The position numbers were made by a program, and so were the translations under genes. 64,000 nt of DNA from Corynebacterium sp. HMSC05H05 (lineage in GTDB: Bacteria > Actinomycetota > Actinomycetes > Mycobacteriales > Mycobacteriaceae), in contig NZ_KV788422.1 of the NCBI RefSeq assembly GCF_001807265.1, forward strand, positions 41,521 to 105,520, written 5' to 3'. Of the stretch, positions 37,918 to 46,238 are shown one piece after another. The notes beneath the pieces are model-generated. The model saw only the letters and a program-made list of their open reading frames with translations, was not told the DNA's origin and did not search any database. Position 1 is the first letter of the stretch. Every line of letters starts with the position of its first letter.

Positions 37918-38058
37918 GATCTGTTAGTTCGCCGCGACGGGCTGCTAGCAGATCAAGTGTTCAACTTTGGGTTTCTCCAGGTGGTGTTGGAAAAGACTGC
38001 CAGTAACAGCGTGATCTGCTAGTTGCCCGACCAAGGCCGCGCGGGGAACTAGCAGATC
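37918..38058 (+). repeat. Double-hairpin intergenic element, copy 1
   Basis: Hairpin one pairs GATCTGTTAG (37918-37927) with CTAGCAGATC (37945-37954). Hairpin two pairs GATCTGCTAGTT (38013-38024) with AACTAGCAGATC (38047-38058) perfectly. All four arms therefore share one sequence. The 58-base region between them holds GTTTCTCCAGGTGGTGTTG (37971-37989), which is the reverse complement, at 17 of 19 bases, of 43781-43799 in the second element of this window. The element lies between the convergent pyc and acetyltransferase genes and has no open frame. Terminator, small RNA or mobile hairpin are all possible. Confidence 0.82.
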
Positions 38059-38132
38059 CGGTGACGAGGCGTGTGCGGAGCGGTGCCGAGGCGCGGTCGA
38101 GCACCGGTCGGTCGCGCGCCGGCGGCGCGAGC

Positions 38133-38636
38133 CTACGCCGTGAAGTCCTCCACGTCCACGGCCATGACGTTGTCCTGGCCCTCGACATTCTTGAAGCCGA
38201 ACTTCTCGTAGCGGTGGCGCGCCCGGTCGTTGTCCGGGTCCACCCACAGCGCCACCTTCGGCGCGCCTTGGCGCTTGGCCAGCTCGACCGCGGCCCGCAG
38301 GAGCTTTACCGCGAGGCGGTTGCCCGCGTAGCGGTTTTCCACTGCGATGGCGATTTCGGGGATGTTGGGGCCGAGGTTCGCGTGGCCGTCGTCAGGCGAC
38401 TGCCAGTACCGTAACCACACACCACCTGCAGGGACGTGGAACTGGTCGAATGCGATGATGCCACTTTCGCGCTCTGGGTCCCACTGGCCTACGTAGCTTT
38501 CGGAGCCTTCGCGCTCGCTTTCGCCCAGGTCGCCGTCCTCGTTGCCGAAGACATCGGTGAGGTAATTCAGCCGTCGCAGGTAGGTGCGGTCGGACTCTGT
38601 GGCCTCGCGCAGTTGGAACTCGGGTGTGTAATCCAT
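38133..38636 (-). CDS. GNAT-family N-acetyltransferase
   Basis: A protein of about 167 residues with the acetyl-CoA-binding GNAT fold. The characteristic region is PEIAIAVENRYAGNRLAVKLLRAAVELAKRQGAPKVALWVDPDNDRARHRYEKFGF, containing the glycine loop (as AGNRLA) and the C-terminal N-x-x-A-R-x-x-Y-x-K-x-G-F signature. ATG 38636 or GTG 38645 may be the start; signals are weak for both. It is divergent from the secreted protease gene. The substrate is unknown. Confidence 0.85.
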   Translation of the reverse strand: MDYTPEFQLREATESDRTYLRRLNYLTDVFGNEDGDLGESEREGSESYVGQWDPERESGIIAFDQFHVPAGGVWLRYWQSPDDGHANLGPNIPEIAIAVENRYAGNRLAVKLLRAAVELAKRQGAPKVALWVDPDNDRARHRYEKFGFKNVEGQDNVMAVDVEDFTA

Positions 38637-38659
38637 GCGCTCCACGTTAATCTTTCTCC

Positions 38660-39592
38660 ATGCTTCGACGCATTTGTCTATCGACGTCCACCGCCCTGGC
38701 CCTCGCCGCTACCCCCGCATTCGCCGTGGCAGCGCCCGTGGTCAAGGACGCGCCGGCGACCGCCGGGGTTGAATCCGGCGCCACCCCCGTCGTGCGCCAG
38801 GGCGACTTGGTGGATGTTTTGGGCAAGGGGCGCTGCACCCTCGCGTTCAACGACCGGGGCCAGAACGTCAGCTACACCGCCGGTCACTGCGGCCAGGAGG
38901 GGGATCGTGCTGTGGTTGTGGGCAAAGGCTTCCGGGCAACTGGCACGTTTCACCCCTCTGCAGCGATGAACGAGGACGAGGGCACTGCCAATGACTGGGG
39001 TGTGATCCGCTGGGACGACGGCGTGAAACTGGGCGCAAACGGGATTTCCGGTGATTCGGTGGTGGCGCCGTCGCTGATGCGCTCGGGCGACCCGGTATGC
39101 GTGTATGGCGCCGCCAGCAAGAAGACCACCTGCGGCAGCTTCGCGGGCGTCCTCGGTAACAACCTGTACTGGGACGGCCCGTCCGGCAAACCCGGGGACT
39201 CCGGCGGCCCGGTGTGGGTGGAGGGCAAAGGCTTTTTGTCCATCTACACCGGCGTGAGCCTGGCGGTGGGGAGCAACGGCGAGGAAGGGCGTCTCAACCG
39301 CAGCTCCGTGCCGGACAACGGCCCACAGGTGAGCCCTGAAGAGGAGCTGGAGCTGCTGGCGGAGGCGAAGCGCATCAAGACACCCGTGGCGCACGAGACA
39401 GCGGTTCCGGGAGGCACACCCGAAAAGGTGAAAGCCGGCAGCGGCAGCTCTGACGTGAGCGCGGTGGGGATCACCGCGATCGTGCTCGTCGCGCTCGCCG
39501 GGGTGCTGTTCGCGCTGCCGCAGATTGTCAGCGCGCTGCCGCCGCAGTACCGCGAGCCCGCGCTGCGGATCATGCAGGGCTGGGGCTCGTAA
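38660..39592 (+). CDS. Secreted membrane-anchored trypsin-like serine protease
   Basis: A 310-residue exported peptidase of the S1 family. The signal peptide spans residues 1-25 (ending FAVAA). The catalytic triad is visible as TAGHC (His), NDWGVI (Asp) and GKPGDSGGPVW (Ser), with one likely disulfide from VCVYG/KTTCGSF. The C-terminal part has a charged linker and a membrane segment (VGITAIVLVALAGVLFALPQIV) with a short cytoplasmic tail. TAATCT six bases before the ATG suggests a leaderless message. It is convergent with accBC. Confidence 0.92.
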   Translation: MLRRICLSTSTALALAATPAFAVAAPVVKDAPATAGVESGATPVVRQGDLVDVLGKGRCTLAFNDRGQNVSYTAGHCGQEGDRAVVVGKGFRATGTFHPSAAMNEDEGTANDWGVIRWDDGVKLGANGISGDSVVAPSLMRSGDPVCVYGAASKKTTCGSFAGVLGNNLYWDGPSGKPGDSGGPVWVEGKGFLSIYTGVSLAVGSNGEEGRLNRSSVPDNGPQVSPEEELELLAEAKRIKTPVAHETAVPGGTPEKVKAGSGSSDVSAVGITAIVLVALAGVLFALPQIVSALPPQYREPALRIMQGWGS

Positions 39593-39601
39593 CGGGAGGG
39601 G

Positions 39602-41380
39602 CTACTTCAGCTCCATCAGCACGGCGCCCTTGTTTACCTGGCCGCCAGCCTCGACGGCCAGGCCAGTCACGGTGCCGGCCTTGTGAGCCTTGACCGGGTT
39701 TTCCATCTTCATCGCTTCCAGCACGACCAGCACGTCGCCCTCGGCGACCTCCTGGCCTTCCTCCACGTTGACCTTGATCACGGAGCCCTGCATGGGGGAG
39801 GCGACGGCGTCGCCGGAGACGGCGGCCTTGCCCGCCCGGCGCTTCTTTGGTCTGCGCTTGGCCGGGCCTGCGGCGACGAGCTCCTCGGGCAGGGCGACCT
39901 CGATGCGGCGGCCGTCGATCTCCACCGCGAACGTGCGGCGTGCTGGGGCTTCGGTCTCCGCGTCCTCGTCGGCTACCGGGGTGGTGGGCAGCTCGCCGTC
40001 CCACTCCTCTTCGATCCAACGGGTGTAGACGCCGAAGCCGTCCTCGTCGCCGATAAACGCCGGGTTGTCCAGGATGGCCTGGTGGAACGGGATCACGGTG
40101 GGGAAGCCGGCCACCACGTACTCGCCGAGGGCGCGGCGGGCGCGCTCGATCGCCTCCTGGCGGGTTGCGCCTGTAACGATCAGCTTGGCCAGCATCGAGT
40201 CGAACTGTCCGCCGACCACGGAGCCTGCGCGCACACCGGAATCCACGCGCACACCCGGGCCGGCCGGCTCCGCGTAGGCGGTGACGGTGCCCGGCGCCGG
40301 CATGAAGTTCGCCGCCGCGTCCTCGCCGTTGATGCGGAACTCGATGGCGTGGCCGTGGGGGACCGGGTCGGCGTCGATACGCAATTGCTCACCGCGGGCG
40401 ATGCGGAACTGCTCGCGCACCAGGTCGATGCCGGTGGTGGCCTCAGTGACGGGGTGTTCCACCTGCAGGCGGGTGTTGACCTCCAGGAAGGAGATCAGCC
40501 CGTCGGAGCCGACCAAGTACTCCACGGTGCCCGCGCCGAAGTAACCGGCTTCGCGGCAGATGGCCTTTGCGGACGCGTGGATGCGCTCGCGCTGCTCGTC
40601 GGTGAGGAACGGCGCCGGGGCCTCTTCCACAAGCTTCTGAAAGCGGCGCTGCAGGGAGCAGTCGCGCGTGCCGACGACCACGACGTTGCCGTGCTGGTCC
40701 GCCAGCACCTGCGCCTCCACGTGGCGCGCCTTATCCAGGTAGCGCTCCACGAAGCACTCGCCGCGGCCGAACGCGGCGGTCGCCTCGCGGGTGGCAGACT
40801 CGTACAGCTCCGGGATCTCCTCGAGTGTGTAGGCCACCTTCATGCCGCGGCCGCCGCCGCCGAACGCCGCCTTGATCGCCACGGGCAGGCCGTGTTCTTC
40901 AGCGAAGGCGACAACCTCGTCGGCGCCGGCAACCGGGTCCTTCGTGCCCGGCGCCATCGGGGCCTGCGCGGCCTCGGCGATGTGGCGGGCGGTGACCTTG
41001 TCGCCAAGTGCTGCGATCGCCTCCGGCGGCGGGCCGATCCAGGTCAAACCGGCGTCGATGACTTTCTGGGCGAACTCCGCGTTCTCCGACAGGAAGCCGT
41101 AGCCCGGGTGGATCGCGTCCGCGCCGGACTTCTCCGCCGCCGCGAGGACCTTGTCCATGTCAAGGTAGCTCTCGGCCGCGGTCTCCCCGCCGAGGGCGAA
41201 GGCCTCGTCGGCCAGCTGCACAAACGGCGCGTCCGCGTCCGGCTCGGCGTACACGGCGACAGACGCGATGCCCTCGTCCACACACGCGCGGATGACGCGC
41301 ACGGCGATCTCGCCGCGGTTCGCCACCAGCACCTTGGTCACGCTGTTCGGCAGGTCAGTAGTCGCTGCAGTGGTAGGCAC
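39602..41380 (-). CDS. accBC: Acyl-CoA carboxylase alpha chain (biotin carboxylase plus biotin carrier)
   Basis: A 592-residue protein joining ATP-grasp biotin carboxylase (about 14-460; [39 protein letters not shown]) to a C-terminal biotinyl domain (LEAMKMEN, biotin Lys 558). It serves all acyl-CoA carboxylases of the cell, providing carboxybiotin to the AccD subunits. The GTG start follows GTAAGGACGGG. The gene sits where mycobacteria keep accA3, upstream of a thiosulfate sulfurtransferase gene. A second closely similar copy begins at 613 on the left edge, an unusual duplication. An 11-bp direct repeat containing AAACGTCG (41422 and 41433) lies in its promoter region. Confidence 0.97.
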   Translation of the reverse strand: MPTTAATTDLPNSVTKVLVANRGEIAVRVIRACVDEGIASVAVYAEPDADAPFVQLADEAFALGGETAAESYLDMDKVLAAAEKSGADAIHPGYGFLSENAEFAQKVIDAGLTWIGPPPEAIAALGDKVTARHIAEAAQAPMAPGTKDPVAGADEVVAFAEEHGLPVAIKAAFGGGGRGMKVAYTLEEIPELYESATREATAAFGRGECFVERYLDKARHVEAQVLADQHGNVVVVGTRDCSLQRRFQKLVEEAPAPFLTDEQRERIHASAKAICREAGYFGAGTVEYLVGSDGLISFLEVNTRLQVEHPVTEATTGIDLVREQFRIARGEQLRIDADPVPHGHAIEFRINGEDAAANFMPAPGTVTAYAEPAGPGVRVDSGVRAGSVVGGQFDSMLAKLIVTGATRQEAIERARRALGEYVVAGFPTVIPFHQAILDNPAFIGDEDGFGVYTRWIEEEWDGELPTTPVADEDAETEAPARRTFAVEIDGRRIEVALPEELVAAGPAKRRPKKRRAGKAAVSGDAVASPMQGSVIKVNVEEGQEVAEGDVLVVLEAMKMENPVKAHKAGTVTGLAVEAGGQVNKGAVLMELK

Positions 41381-41421
41381 GAAGCAATCCCGTCCTTACA
41401 ATCGGAAAAATACACCGTTAG

Positions 41422-41440
41422 AAACGTCGGACAAACGTCG
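41422..41440 (-). promoter_or_regulatory. 11-bp direct repeat upstream of accBC
   Basis: AAACGTCG occurs at 41422-41429 and again at 41433-41440, spaced by one helical turn, about 42 bases before the accBC start. This suggests a tandem binding site. I could not match it to a known fatty-acid operator. Confidence 0.35.
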
Positions 41441-41472
41441 AACCATGTTACAGCGCCACCGCGCCGGCGTGC

Positions 41473-42357
41473 TTAATCCGTGGCGTTTTCGGGCGCGTCT
41501 CCCTTGGCCACAGGCATGCGCACCATGTTGCCCCACTCGGCCCAGGAGCCGTCGTAGAGCGCGACGTTGGTGAAGCCCAGGATGTGCTTGAGGACGTACC
41601 AGGTGTGGGAGGAACTCTCGCCGAGCTGGCAGTACACCACCGTCTCAGCGTCCTTGTCGAAGTCGGAGTAAATCGCCTGGATGTCCTCCAGCGAGCGGAA
41701 GCGCGCGTTGGGGAACACCGAGCGGCCCCACGGCACGTTCACCGCGCCGGGGATGTGGCCCTGGCGCAGCGACGGTGCGGAGGAAGGCCCCGGATTCGGG
41801 TCTTCGCCCAGGTAGAACGGGGCCGGCCGGGCGTCGATAAGCTGGGCTGGCGTGCGCTCCAGCAACTCCGAAGCAAACGCGCGGAAGGGCGCGTCCTGGC
41901 GCTCCACCACCGGGTATTCCGAGCGCGGGTAATCCGGAACCACGAAGGATGTGTCGCGCTCTTCGCCCATCCAGGCGTCGCGTCCGCCGTCGAGAAGCCG
42001 CACGTCCGGGTGGCCGAACAACTCAAACACCCACGCGGTGTAGGCGGCCCACCAGTTGGAGGAGTCGCCGTAGACCACCACAGTGTCATCCCGGTTGATG
42101 CCCCGCGAGCGCATCAGCTCCGCAAACGCCTCGCCGTCGATGAAGTCGCGCACCAGCGGGTCGTTCAAGTCCCGCTTCCAGTCAATGCGGACAGCTCCCG
42201 GGATGTGGCCGATGTCGTAGAGGAACGCGTCCTCGTCGCTTTCCACAACCTTCAAACCCGGCACGCCCAGGCGGGCGGACAGCCACGCCGCGGAAACGAA
42301 CTTTTCGGGGTGCGCGTACTGCTGGAACTGCGGGGTGTCGTCGAGCTCGATGCCCAT
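41473..42357 (-). CDS. sseA: Thiosulfate sulfurtransferase (tandem rhodanese)
   Basis: A 294-residue enzyme with two rhodanese domains. The first ends with RDDTVVVYGDSSNWWAAYTAWV, where the active Cys is replaced by Asp. The second has the catalytic Cys in VVYCQLGESSSHTWYVLKHILGF, with the loop CQLGES. It transfers sulfane sulfur from thiosulfate to cyanide or thiols. I chose ATG 42357 (MGIELDD) with AAAGG upstream. The accBC neighbour and the position near maf match sseA in mycobacteria (thtR in C. glutamicum). Confidence 0.92.
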   Translation of the reverse strand: MGIELDDTPQFQQYAHPEKFVSAAWLSARLGVPGLKVVESDEDAFLYDIGHIPGAVRIDWKRDLNDPLVRDFIDGEAFAELMRSRGINRDDTVVVYGDSSNWWAAYTAWVFELFGHPDVRLLDGGRDAWMGEERDTSFVVPDYPRSEYPVVERQDAPFRAFASELLERTPAQLIDARPAPFYLGEDPNPGPSSAPSLRQGHIPGAVNVPWGRSVFPNARFRSLEDIQAIYSDFDKDAETVVYCQLGESSSHTWYVLKHILGFTNVALYDGSWAEWGNMVRMPVAKGDAPENATD

Positions 42358-42387
42358 GGCGGCAACCTTTCTTCTCGCTCGTGTGCG

Positions 42388-42489
42388 GTGTGCAACACCG
42401 GTGTGCAAAACCACCGTCAACGATACAGAAACGAATGCGGGGCGCTTGATATGTTCGGCCAAAAAATACGGTGGTGTGAACTTGCACAC
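42388..42489 (+). promoter_or_regulatory. GTGTGCAA-type repeated operator candidate
   Basis: GTGTGCAA occurs at 42388-42395 and 42401-42408, and its reverse complement TTGCACAC at 42482-42489 within the near-palindrome GTGTGAACTTGCACAC (42474-42489). The copies lie 31-132 bases before the sulfurtransferase start, in the gap shared with the divergent Cj0069-family gene. A sulfur-responsive regulator would make sense, but no known motif was matched. Confidence 0.45.
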
Positions 42490-42585
42490 TATCAAATCGC
42501 TCACCCGGTGGAACTCACTGTCGCCGGTTAAAGTCGAAGGTAGGAACACACAGGTTACGGCCCGTTTGTTCTGGGTATCTGACTA

Positions 42586-42620
42586 GCCCCGTCGGCACCG
42601 GGATGTGCGTGGCACGGGGC
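42586..42620 (+). promoter_or_regulatory. Hairpin in the leader of the Cj0069-family gene
   Basis: GCCCCGT (42586-42592) and ACGGGGC (42614-42620) pair perfectly, with a further GCACC / GGC pairing possible. The hairpin ends 23 bases before the start codon, just ahead of the GAAAGGGA ribosome site, so it could affect translation or message stability. Confidence 0.4.
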
Positions 42621-42643
42621 GTGAACCATGAAAGGGACCAACC

Positions 42644-43705
42644 GTGCACAAGGCGATTGTTGTCTTCGAGGTCGAAGGCGGCTCCGACAAGTCCTTCGAC
42701 GGCCACCGCAAGGACACCATGCCCATCGTTAACGCCATCAAGGAAAAGGGCTGGCACTCCGAGGTTGTCTACTTCCGCCCGGAGTGGGCAGACGACCTGT
42801 TCACCTACGTCTCCGAGAACTTCGACGCCTACATTTCGCGTGTGAACCCGGGCAACATCCCAGGCGGCGAGAAGGGCTATTTCGACCTGCTCACCCGCCT
42901 GTCCGAGGCTGGCCTGGTGGGCATGTCCACCCCGCACGAGATGATCTCCTACGGTGCCAAGGACGCCCTGGTCAAGCTGAACAAGACCGACCTTGTGCCG
43001 GAAGACACCGCCGCGTACTACGACGTGGAGGAGTTCCACAACACCTTCCCCAAGTCCCTGTCCTACGGCGAGCGTGTGCTCAAGCAGAACCGCGGCTCCA
43101 CCGGCTCCGGCATCTGGCGCGTGCGCCTTGCCGACGAATCCCTGGCCGAGTCCGTCGAGCCGGGCACCGCCCTGCCGCTGGACACCAAGCTCAAGTGCAC
43201 CGAGGCCGTGGACAACCACACGGAGGAACGCGAGCTGGGCGAGTTCATGGACTTCTGCGACCAGTACATCGTGGGCGACAACGGCATGCTCGTGGACATG
43301 CGCTTCATGCCGCGCATCGTCGAGGGCGAGATCCGCATCCTGCTGGTCGGCCCGCACCCGGTCTTCGTCGTGCACAAGAAGCCGGCTGAGGGCGGCGACG
43401 CGTTCTCCGCGACCCTGTTCTCCGGTGCGAAGTACACCTACCAGAAGCCGGAGGAGTGGCAGGAGCTCGTCGACATGTTCGCCGAGGCCCGCCCGGTCAT
43501 CGCCGAGAACCTCGGCGGCGACAACATCCCGCTGATCTGGACCGCGGACTTCATGCTCGCCGACGACGACGAGACCGGCGAGGACACCTACGTCCTCGGC
43601 GAGATCAACTGCTCCTGCGTCGGCTTCACCTCTGAGCTGGACATGGGCATCCAGGAGATGGTGGCTGAGGAGGCCATCAAGCGCGTCGAGGAGAAGCACG
43701 CCTAA
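42644..43705 (+). CDS. Cj0069-family ATP-grasp-like protein
   Basis: A 353-residue soluble protein. It shows ATP-grasp-like elements: KQNRGSTGSGIWRVRL as a nucleotide-binding strand-loop, MLVDMRFMPRIVEGEIRILLVG, and the metal-site-like LGEINCSCVGFTSELD near the C terminus. The N terminus (AIVVFEVEGGSDKSFDGHRKD) is well conserved in the family. GTG 42644 is preceded by GAAAGGGA. Family members are annotated Cj0069 and have no proven reaction; ligation of a carboxylate is inferred from the fold. It stands alone between the sulfurtransferase gene and a hairpin element. Confidence 0.85.
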   Translation: MHKAIVVFEVEGGSDKSFDGHRKDTMPIVNAIKEKGWHSEVVYFRPEWADDLFTYVSENFDAYISRVNPGNIPGGEKGYFDLLTRLSEAGLVGMSTPHEMISYGAKDALVKLNKTDLVPEDTAAYYDVEEFHNTFPKSLSYGERVLKQNRGSTGSGIWRVRLADESLAESVEPGTALPLDTKLKCTEAVDNHTEERELGEFMDFCDQYIVGDNGMLVDMRFMPRIVEGEIRILLVGPHPVFVVHKKPAEGGDAFSATLFSGAKYTYQKPEEWQELVDMFAEARPVIAENLGGDNIPLIWTADFMLADDDETGEDTYVLGEINCSCVGFTSELDMGIQEMVAEEAIKRVEEKHA

Positions 43706-43720
43706 AAGCGTTTCGCCAAC

Positions 43721-43852
43721 GGATCGTCTAGCAGCCGCAATGGCCTGCTAGACGATCCGTTTCTTATTGGCACCCAAGTTCAACATCACCTGGGGAAACA
43801 GTTGGCCGGGTGCGTGATCGTCTAGCGGCATTCGCACCGGTGCTAGACGATC
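43721..43852 (+). repeat. Double-hairpin intergenic element, copy 2
   Basis: Hairpin one pairs GGATCGTCTAGCAG (43721-43734) with CTGCTAGACGATCC (43745-43758), 14 perfect pairs, followed by GTTTCTT. Hairpin two pairs GATCGTCTAGC (43816-43826) with GCTAGACGATC (43842-43852). The 57-base spacer holds CAACATCACCTGGGGAAAC (43781-43799), matching element 37918-38058 at 17 of 19 bases in the opposite orientation. The distances from core to hairpins are 22 and 16 bases here, against 23 and 16 there. The arm sequence differs (GATCGTCTAG instead of GATCTGCTAG) in all four arms together. It lies between convergent genes. Confidence 0.85.
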
Positions 43853-43858
43853 TGCCGG

Positions 43859-44572
43859 TTAGTTGAGCAAGTAGCCGACCGGGTAGTTCCAGCTGTCGTT
43901 GAACTTCTCGGTGTCGCCTGCGAAGGCTTCAACGCCGCCTTGGGTTGCACGGATGTCGGCGGAGTAGTGGTTGGTAAAGCCGTCGGCGGTGTACTGGCCA
44001 CGCTCCGACCATTCAATTGTGGCGCCGCCGTTATCCAGCGGGGTGACCTGGTCGATCCGGCCGAAGAGCTTCACCTCGCTCGCTGGTTCGCCGTTCAGGT
44101 ACAGCGCTAACCCGTCCGCAATCGATGCGGCAGTGCCCTGCGGCCTATCGGCGTTTCCGAGCGAGCCTTTGAAGGTGATCCAGCTCAGCTCGGCGCAGGG
44201 GTCGTACTGGTTGTCGATGTCCTCGATCCAGTAGTTGTTGTCGGACCCGTTATTCGCCGGCATGCGGCCCGGTGCGGTGCCGGTGGCGTACCGCTGGCGC
44301 GGGTCAGTGGGCAGGCTGGCGCAGTTTCCCCCCTCGGGTGCGACTGCTGGCGGGGGAGCGGCCTCGCTGGCTGGTTGCTGCGCGGCAGCCTCGGTGACGG
44401 TCTTTTCCGTTTCCGCCCCGGCACCGCCGATGGACGCGGTGACCGTGGGCGCTTCGCCGCCGGTTTCTGCAGCTGTGTCCGCTGTTGTGTCCTCCGCTGC
44501 GCTGCACGACGCAATCGCGAGCGCCGCCGGAACTGCAATGAGTAGCTTGGTCGCTTGGTTGATTCGCGTCAT
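43859..44572 (-). CDS. LppP/LprE-family lipoprotein
   Basis: A 237-residue exported lipoprotein with lipobox AIASC (Cys near 23). A Thr/Ala/Pro-rich linker precedes a C-terminal domain of about 150 residues with CASLPTDPRQRY and DPCAELSWITFKGS, two cysteines that probably form a disulfide. LSWI and the following strands resemble the LppP/LprE family of mycolic-acid bacteria. The function is unknown. The gene lies six bases after the DUF3151 stop on the same strand and is convergent with the Cj0069-family gene, from which the double-hairpin element separates it. Confidence 0.82.
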   Translation of the reverse strand: MTRINQATKLLIAVPAALAIASCSAAEDTTADTAAETGGEAPTVTASIGGAGAETEKTVTEAAAQQPASEAAPPPAVAPEGGNCASLPTDPRQRYATGTAPGRMPANNGSDNNYWIEDIDNQYDPCAELSWITFKGSLGNADRPQGTAASIADGLALYLNGEPASEVKLFGRIDQVTPLDNGGATIEWSERGQYTADGFTNHYSADIRATQGGVEAFAGDTEKFNDSWNYPVGYLLN

Positions 44573-44578
44573 ACCCCG

Positions 44579-44977
44579 TTAGGGTAAGAGCTTTTCCACG
44601 CTTTGCGGGTCGGCGTCGGAAAGCATCTGGCGGCAACGGTCGTATTCTGCCTGGTCACCGATAGCCTGTGAGGTTACTGCCAACATCGCAATGGCCTTCA
44701 ACACGCCCTGATTCGGCTCGTGGGAGGCGGGGACCGGGCCCCAGCCCTTCCAGCCGTTGGCGCGCAGGCGGTCCAGGGACCGGTGGTAGCCGGTGCGGGC
44801 GTACGCGTAGGCGATGAGCTTGTCGCCGCCGTCCAGTTCGCGTTCCGCACGGGCGGCCCAGACGGCGGGGGAGTCGGGGTGGGCGAGCGCGGTGTCGTCT
44901 GCAAGCAAATCCTTGCCCGCGGCGGGGTCTGCGGGCAGCTCGATGGGATTAGGGGCGAGCATGTCGTTGATTTCCAT
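44579..44977 (-). CDS. DUF3151-family protein
   Basis: A 132-residue cytoplasmic protein conserved in actinobacteria. Typical motifs are ELPADPAA, HPDSPAVWAARAE, AYAYARTGYHRSLDRLRANGWKGWGPVP and HEPNQGVLKAIAMLA. It resembles a helical repeat (TPR-like) fold. I chose ATG 44977 because TAGCCT lies seven bases upstream, the leaderless spacing seen across the window. No enzymatic role is known for the family. Confidence 0.87.
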   Translation of the reverse strand: MEINDMLAPNPIELPADPAAGKDLLADDTALAHPDSPAVWAARAERELDGGDKLIAYAYARTGYHRSLDRLRANGWKGWGPVPASHEPNQGVLKAIAMLAVTSQAIGDQAEYDRCRQMLSDADPQSVEKLLP

Positions 44978-45083
44978 GGCCGCCAGGCTACTAGTTTCCT
45001 GGGAGCCCGTGCCGGGCCCGGCATTCGCGCATATTGTGGGCGCGTAACCCGATGTGACCTGCGTCCCACACCGAGGAGCACCA

Positions 45084-45605
45084 ATGGCAAGTCCGCTGTA
45101 CGTCGCCCAAAACGGCACCTATGAAGAGTTTCTGGAGGTCTACGACCCGGAGGCGCACGATGCCACGGAGATGCTCCTCCGCGGTTTGATCAACCGCGAT
45201 CCGGAAGCGCGCGAAAAGATCAGCAACGACATGTTGGACCGCGGCGCGGATGCGACGGTGGTGGATTACGGGCAGAACACGTTGACGCTGCTGCTTAACC
45301 ACGACCGCCTCGCTGACGGCGACCCGGCACTAGCGCAACGGCTTATCGACGGCGGCGCCGACGTGGACTTCCGAAACAGCGGCGGCGATGTGCCCATTCG
45401 GCTGGCAATTCGCGTCCGCGTTGACGACGACGAGCAGCGCCGCCCGCTGTACGAAGCGCTGTTCGGCAAGGATGTGGACTTGGACGAGCCGTCGAGTGTC
45501 CGCAACCCGAAAAACACGATCGGGAAGTGGCTGCGCATGAACGTGGACGGACGTCCCGGCAAACTCGATGTCCTGGACGAGTTTCTCAAGACCAGAGGCT
45601 ACTAG
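45084..45605 (+). CDS. Ankyrin-repeat-like protein, first tandem copy
   Basis: A 173-residue soluble protein. Two ankyrin-like units are seen: MLDRGADATVVDYGQNTLTLLLNHDRL and LAQRLIDGGADVDFRNSGGDVPIRLAIRV. The C-terminal part carries YEALFGKDVDLDEPSSVRNPKN and a helical tail. GGAGCACCA before the ATG is the ribosome site. The next gene is a paralogue with the same upstream bases, so this is a tandem duplication. No function is recognised; protein binding is inferred from the repeat fold, and a role as an immunity-type or antitoxin-like partner would be speculation. Confidence 0.82.
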   Translation: MASPLYVAQNGTYEEFLEVYDPEAHDATEMLLRGLINRDPEAREKISNDMLDRGADATVVDYGQNTLTLLLNHDRLADGDPALAQRLIDGGADVDFRNSGGDVPIRLAIRVRVDDDEQRRPLYEALFGKDVDLDEPSSVRNPKNTIGKWLRMNVDGRPGKLDVLDEFLKTRGY

Positions 45606-45613
45606 GAGCACCA

Positions 45614-46138
45614 ATGGCAAGTCCGACGTACACGGCGAAGAAGGGCACCTACGAGGAATTTCTCGAGGTGTTCGACCCAGAGGTGAACGACCCGACGGAC
45701 ATGTTGTTCAACGGGCTGACCAACAAGGATCCGGAACACCGCGCCGCGATCTGCAACGACATGTTGGACCGGGGCGCGGATGCGTCGCGAGTCGAATACG
45801 GGCAGAACGCACTGACTGTCCTACTGGGCAGGCACCGTCATCTGGGGGCCGGCGATGCGGCGCTTGCGCAGCGGTTTGTCGACGGCGGCGCCGACGTGAA
45901 CTACCGCGAACGTCGAGGAACCCTGGTCCTGCAACTGGCGGTCGAGATCCGGGTGGACGACGACGAGGAGCGTCGCCCCATCTACGAAGCGCTGTTCGGC
46001 AAGGACGTGGACCTGGACGAGCCGTCGAGTGTGCGCAACCCCAAGAACAAGATCGGCGAGTGGCTGCGCATGTGCGTGGACCACCAGCCGGAGGGGCTCA
46101 AGGTCCTCGACGAGTTCCTCACCGCCCGCGGATTTTAG
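45614..46138 (+). CDS. Ankyrin-repeat-like protein, second tandem copy
   Basis: A 174-residue paralogue of the preceding protein. Shared blocks include GTYEEFLEV, NDMLDRGADA, VDGGADVNYR (IDGGADVDFR in copy one) and YEALFGKDVDLDEPSSVRNPKN. The 16 bases GGAGCACCAATGGCAA around the start are identical in the two genes, so the ribosome site was duplicated too. The gap between them is only eight bases. The region between repeats has diverged (GRHRHLGAGDAA against NHDRLADGDPA), so the copies are not identical. It is convergent with maf. Confidence 0.82.
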   Translation: MASPTYTAKKGTYEEFLEVFDPEVNDPTDMLFNGLTNKDPEHRAAICNDMLDRGADASRVEYGQNALTVLLGRHRHLGAGDAALAQRFVDGGADVNYRERRGTLVLQLAVEIRVDDDEERRPIYEALFGKDVDLDEPSSVRNPKNKIGEWLRMCVDHQPEGLKVLDEFLTARGF

Positions 46139-46238
46139 GCGGCGGGAGTGGGCTACCGGTGACCCCTTTTGCAAAAGTCGGCGAGTCGAAATCACAACCT
46201 GCGGTTATGCGCTGCCGGGGTGTTCGTTCGGCCGAGTT

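Noticed and set aside
42586..42620. Riboswitch upstream of the Cj0069-family gene
   Set aside because: Only one simple hairpin is visible, without conserved riboswitch boxes; kept as a plain leader hairpin.
46166..46177. CTTTTGCAAAAG palindrome as a RamB/PrpR site
   Set aside because: It lies in the gap between the convergent ankyrin-like and maf genes, far from any promoter, so it is probably chance.
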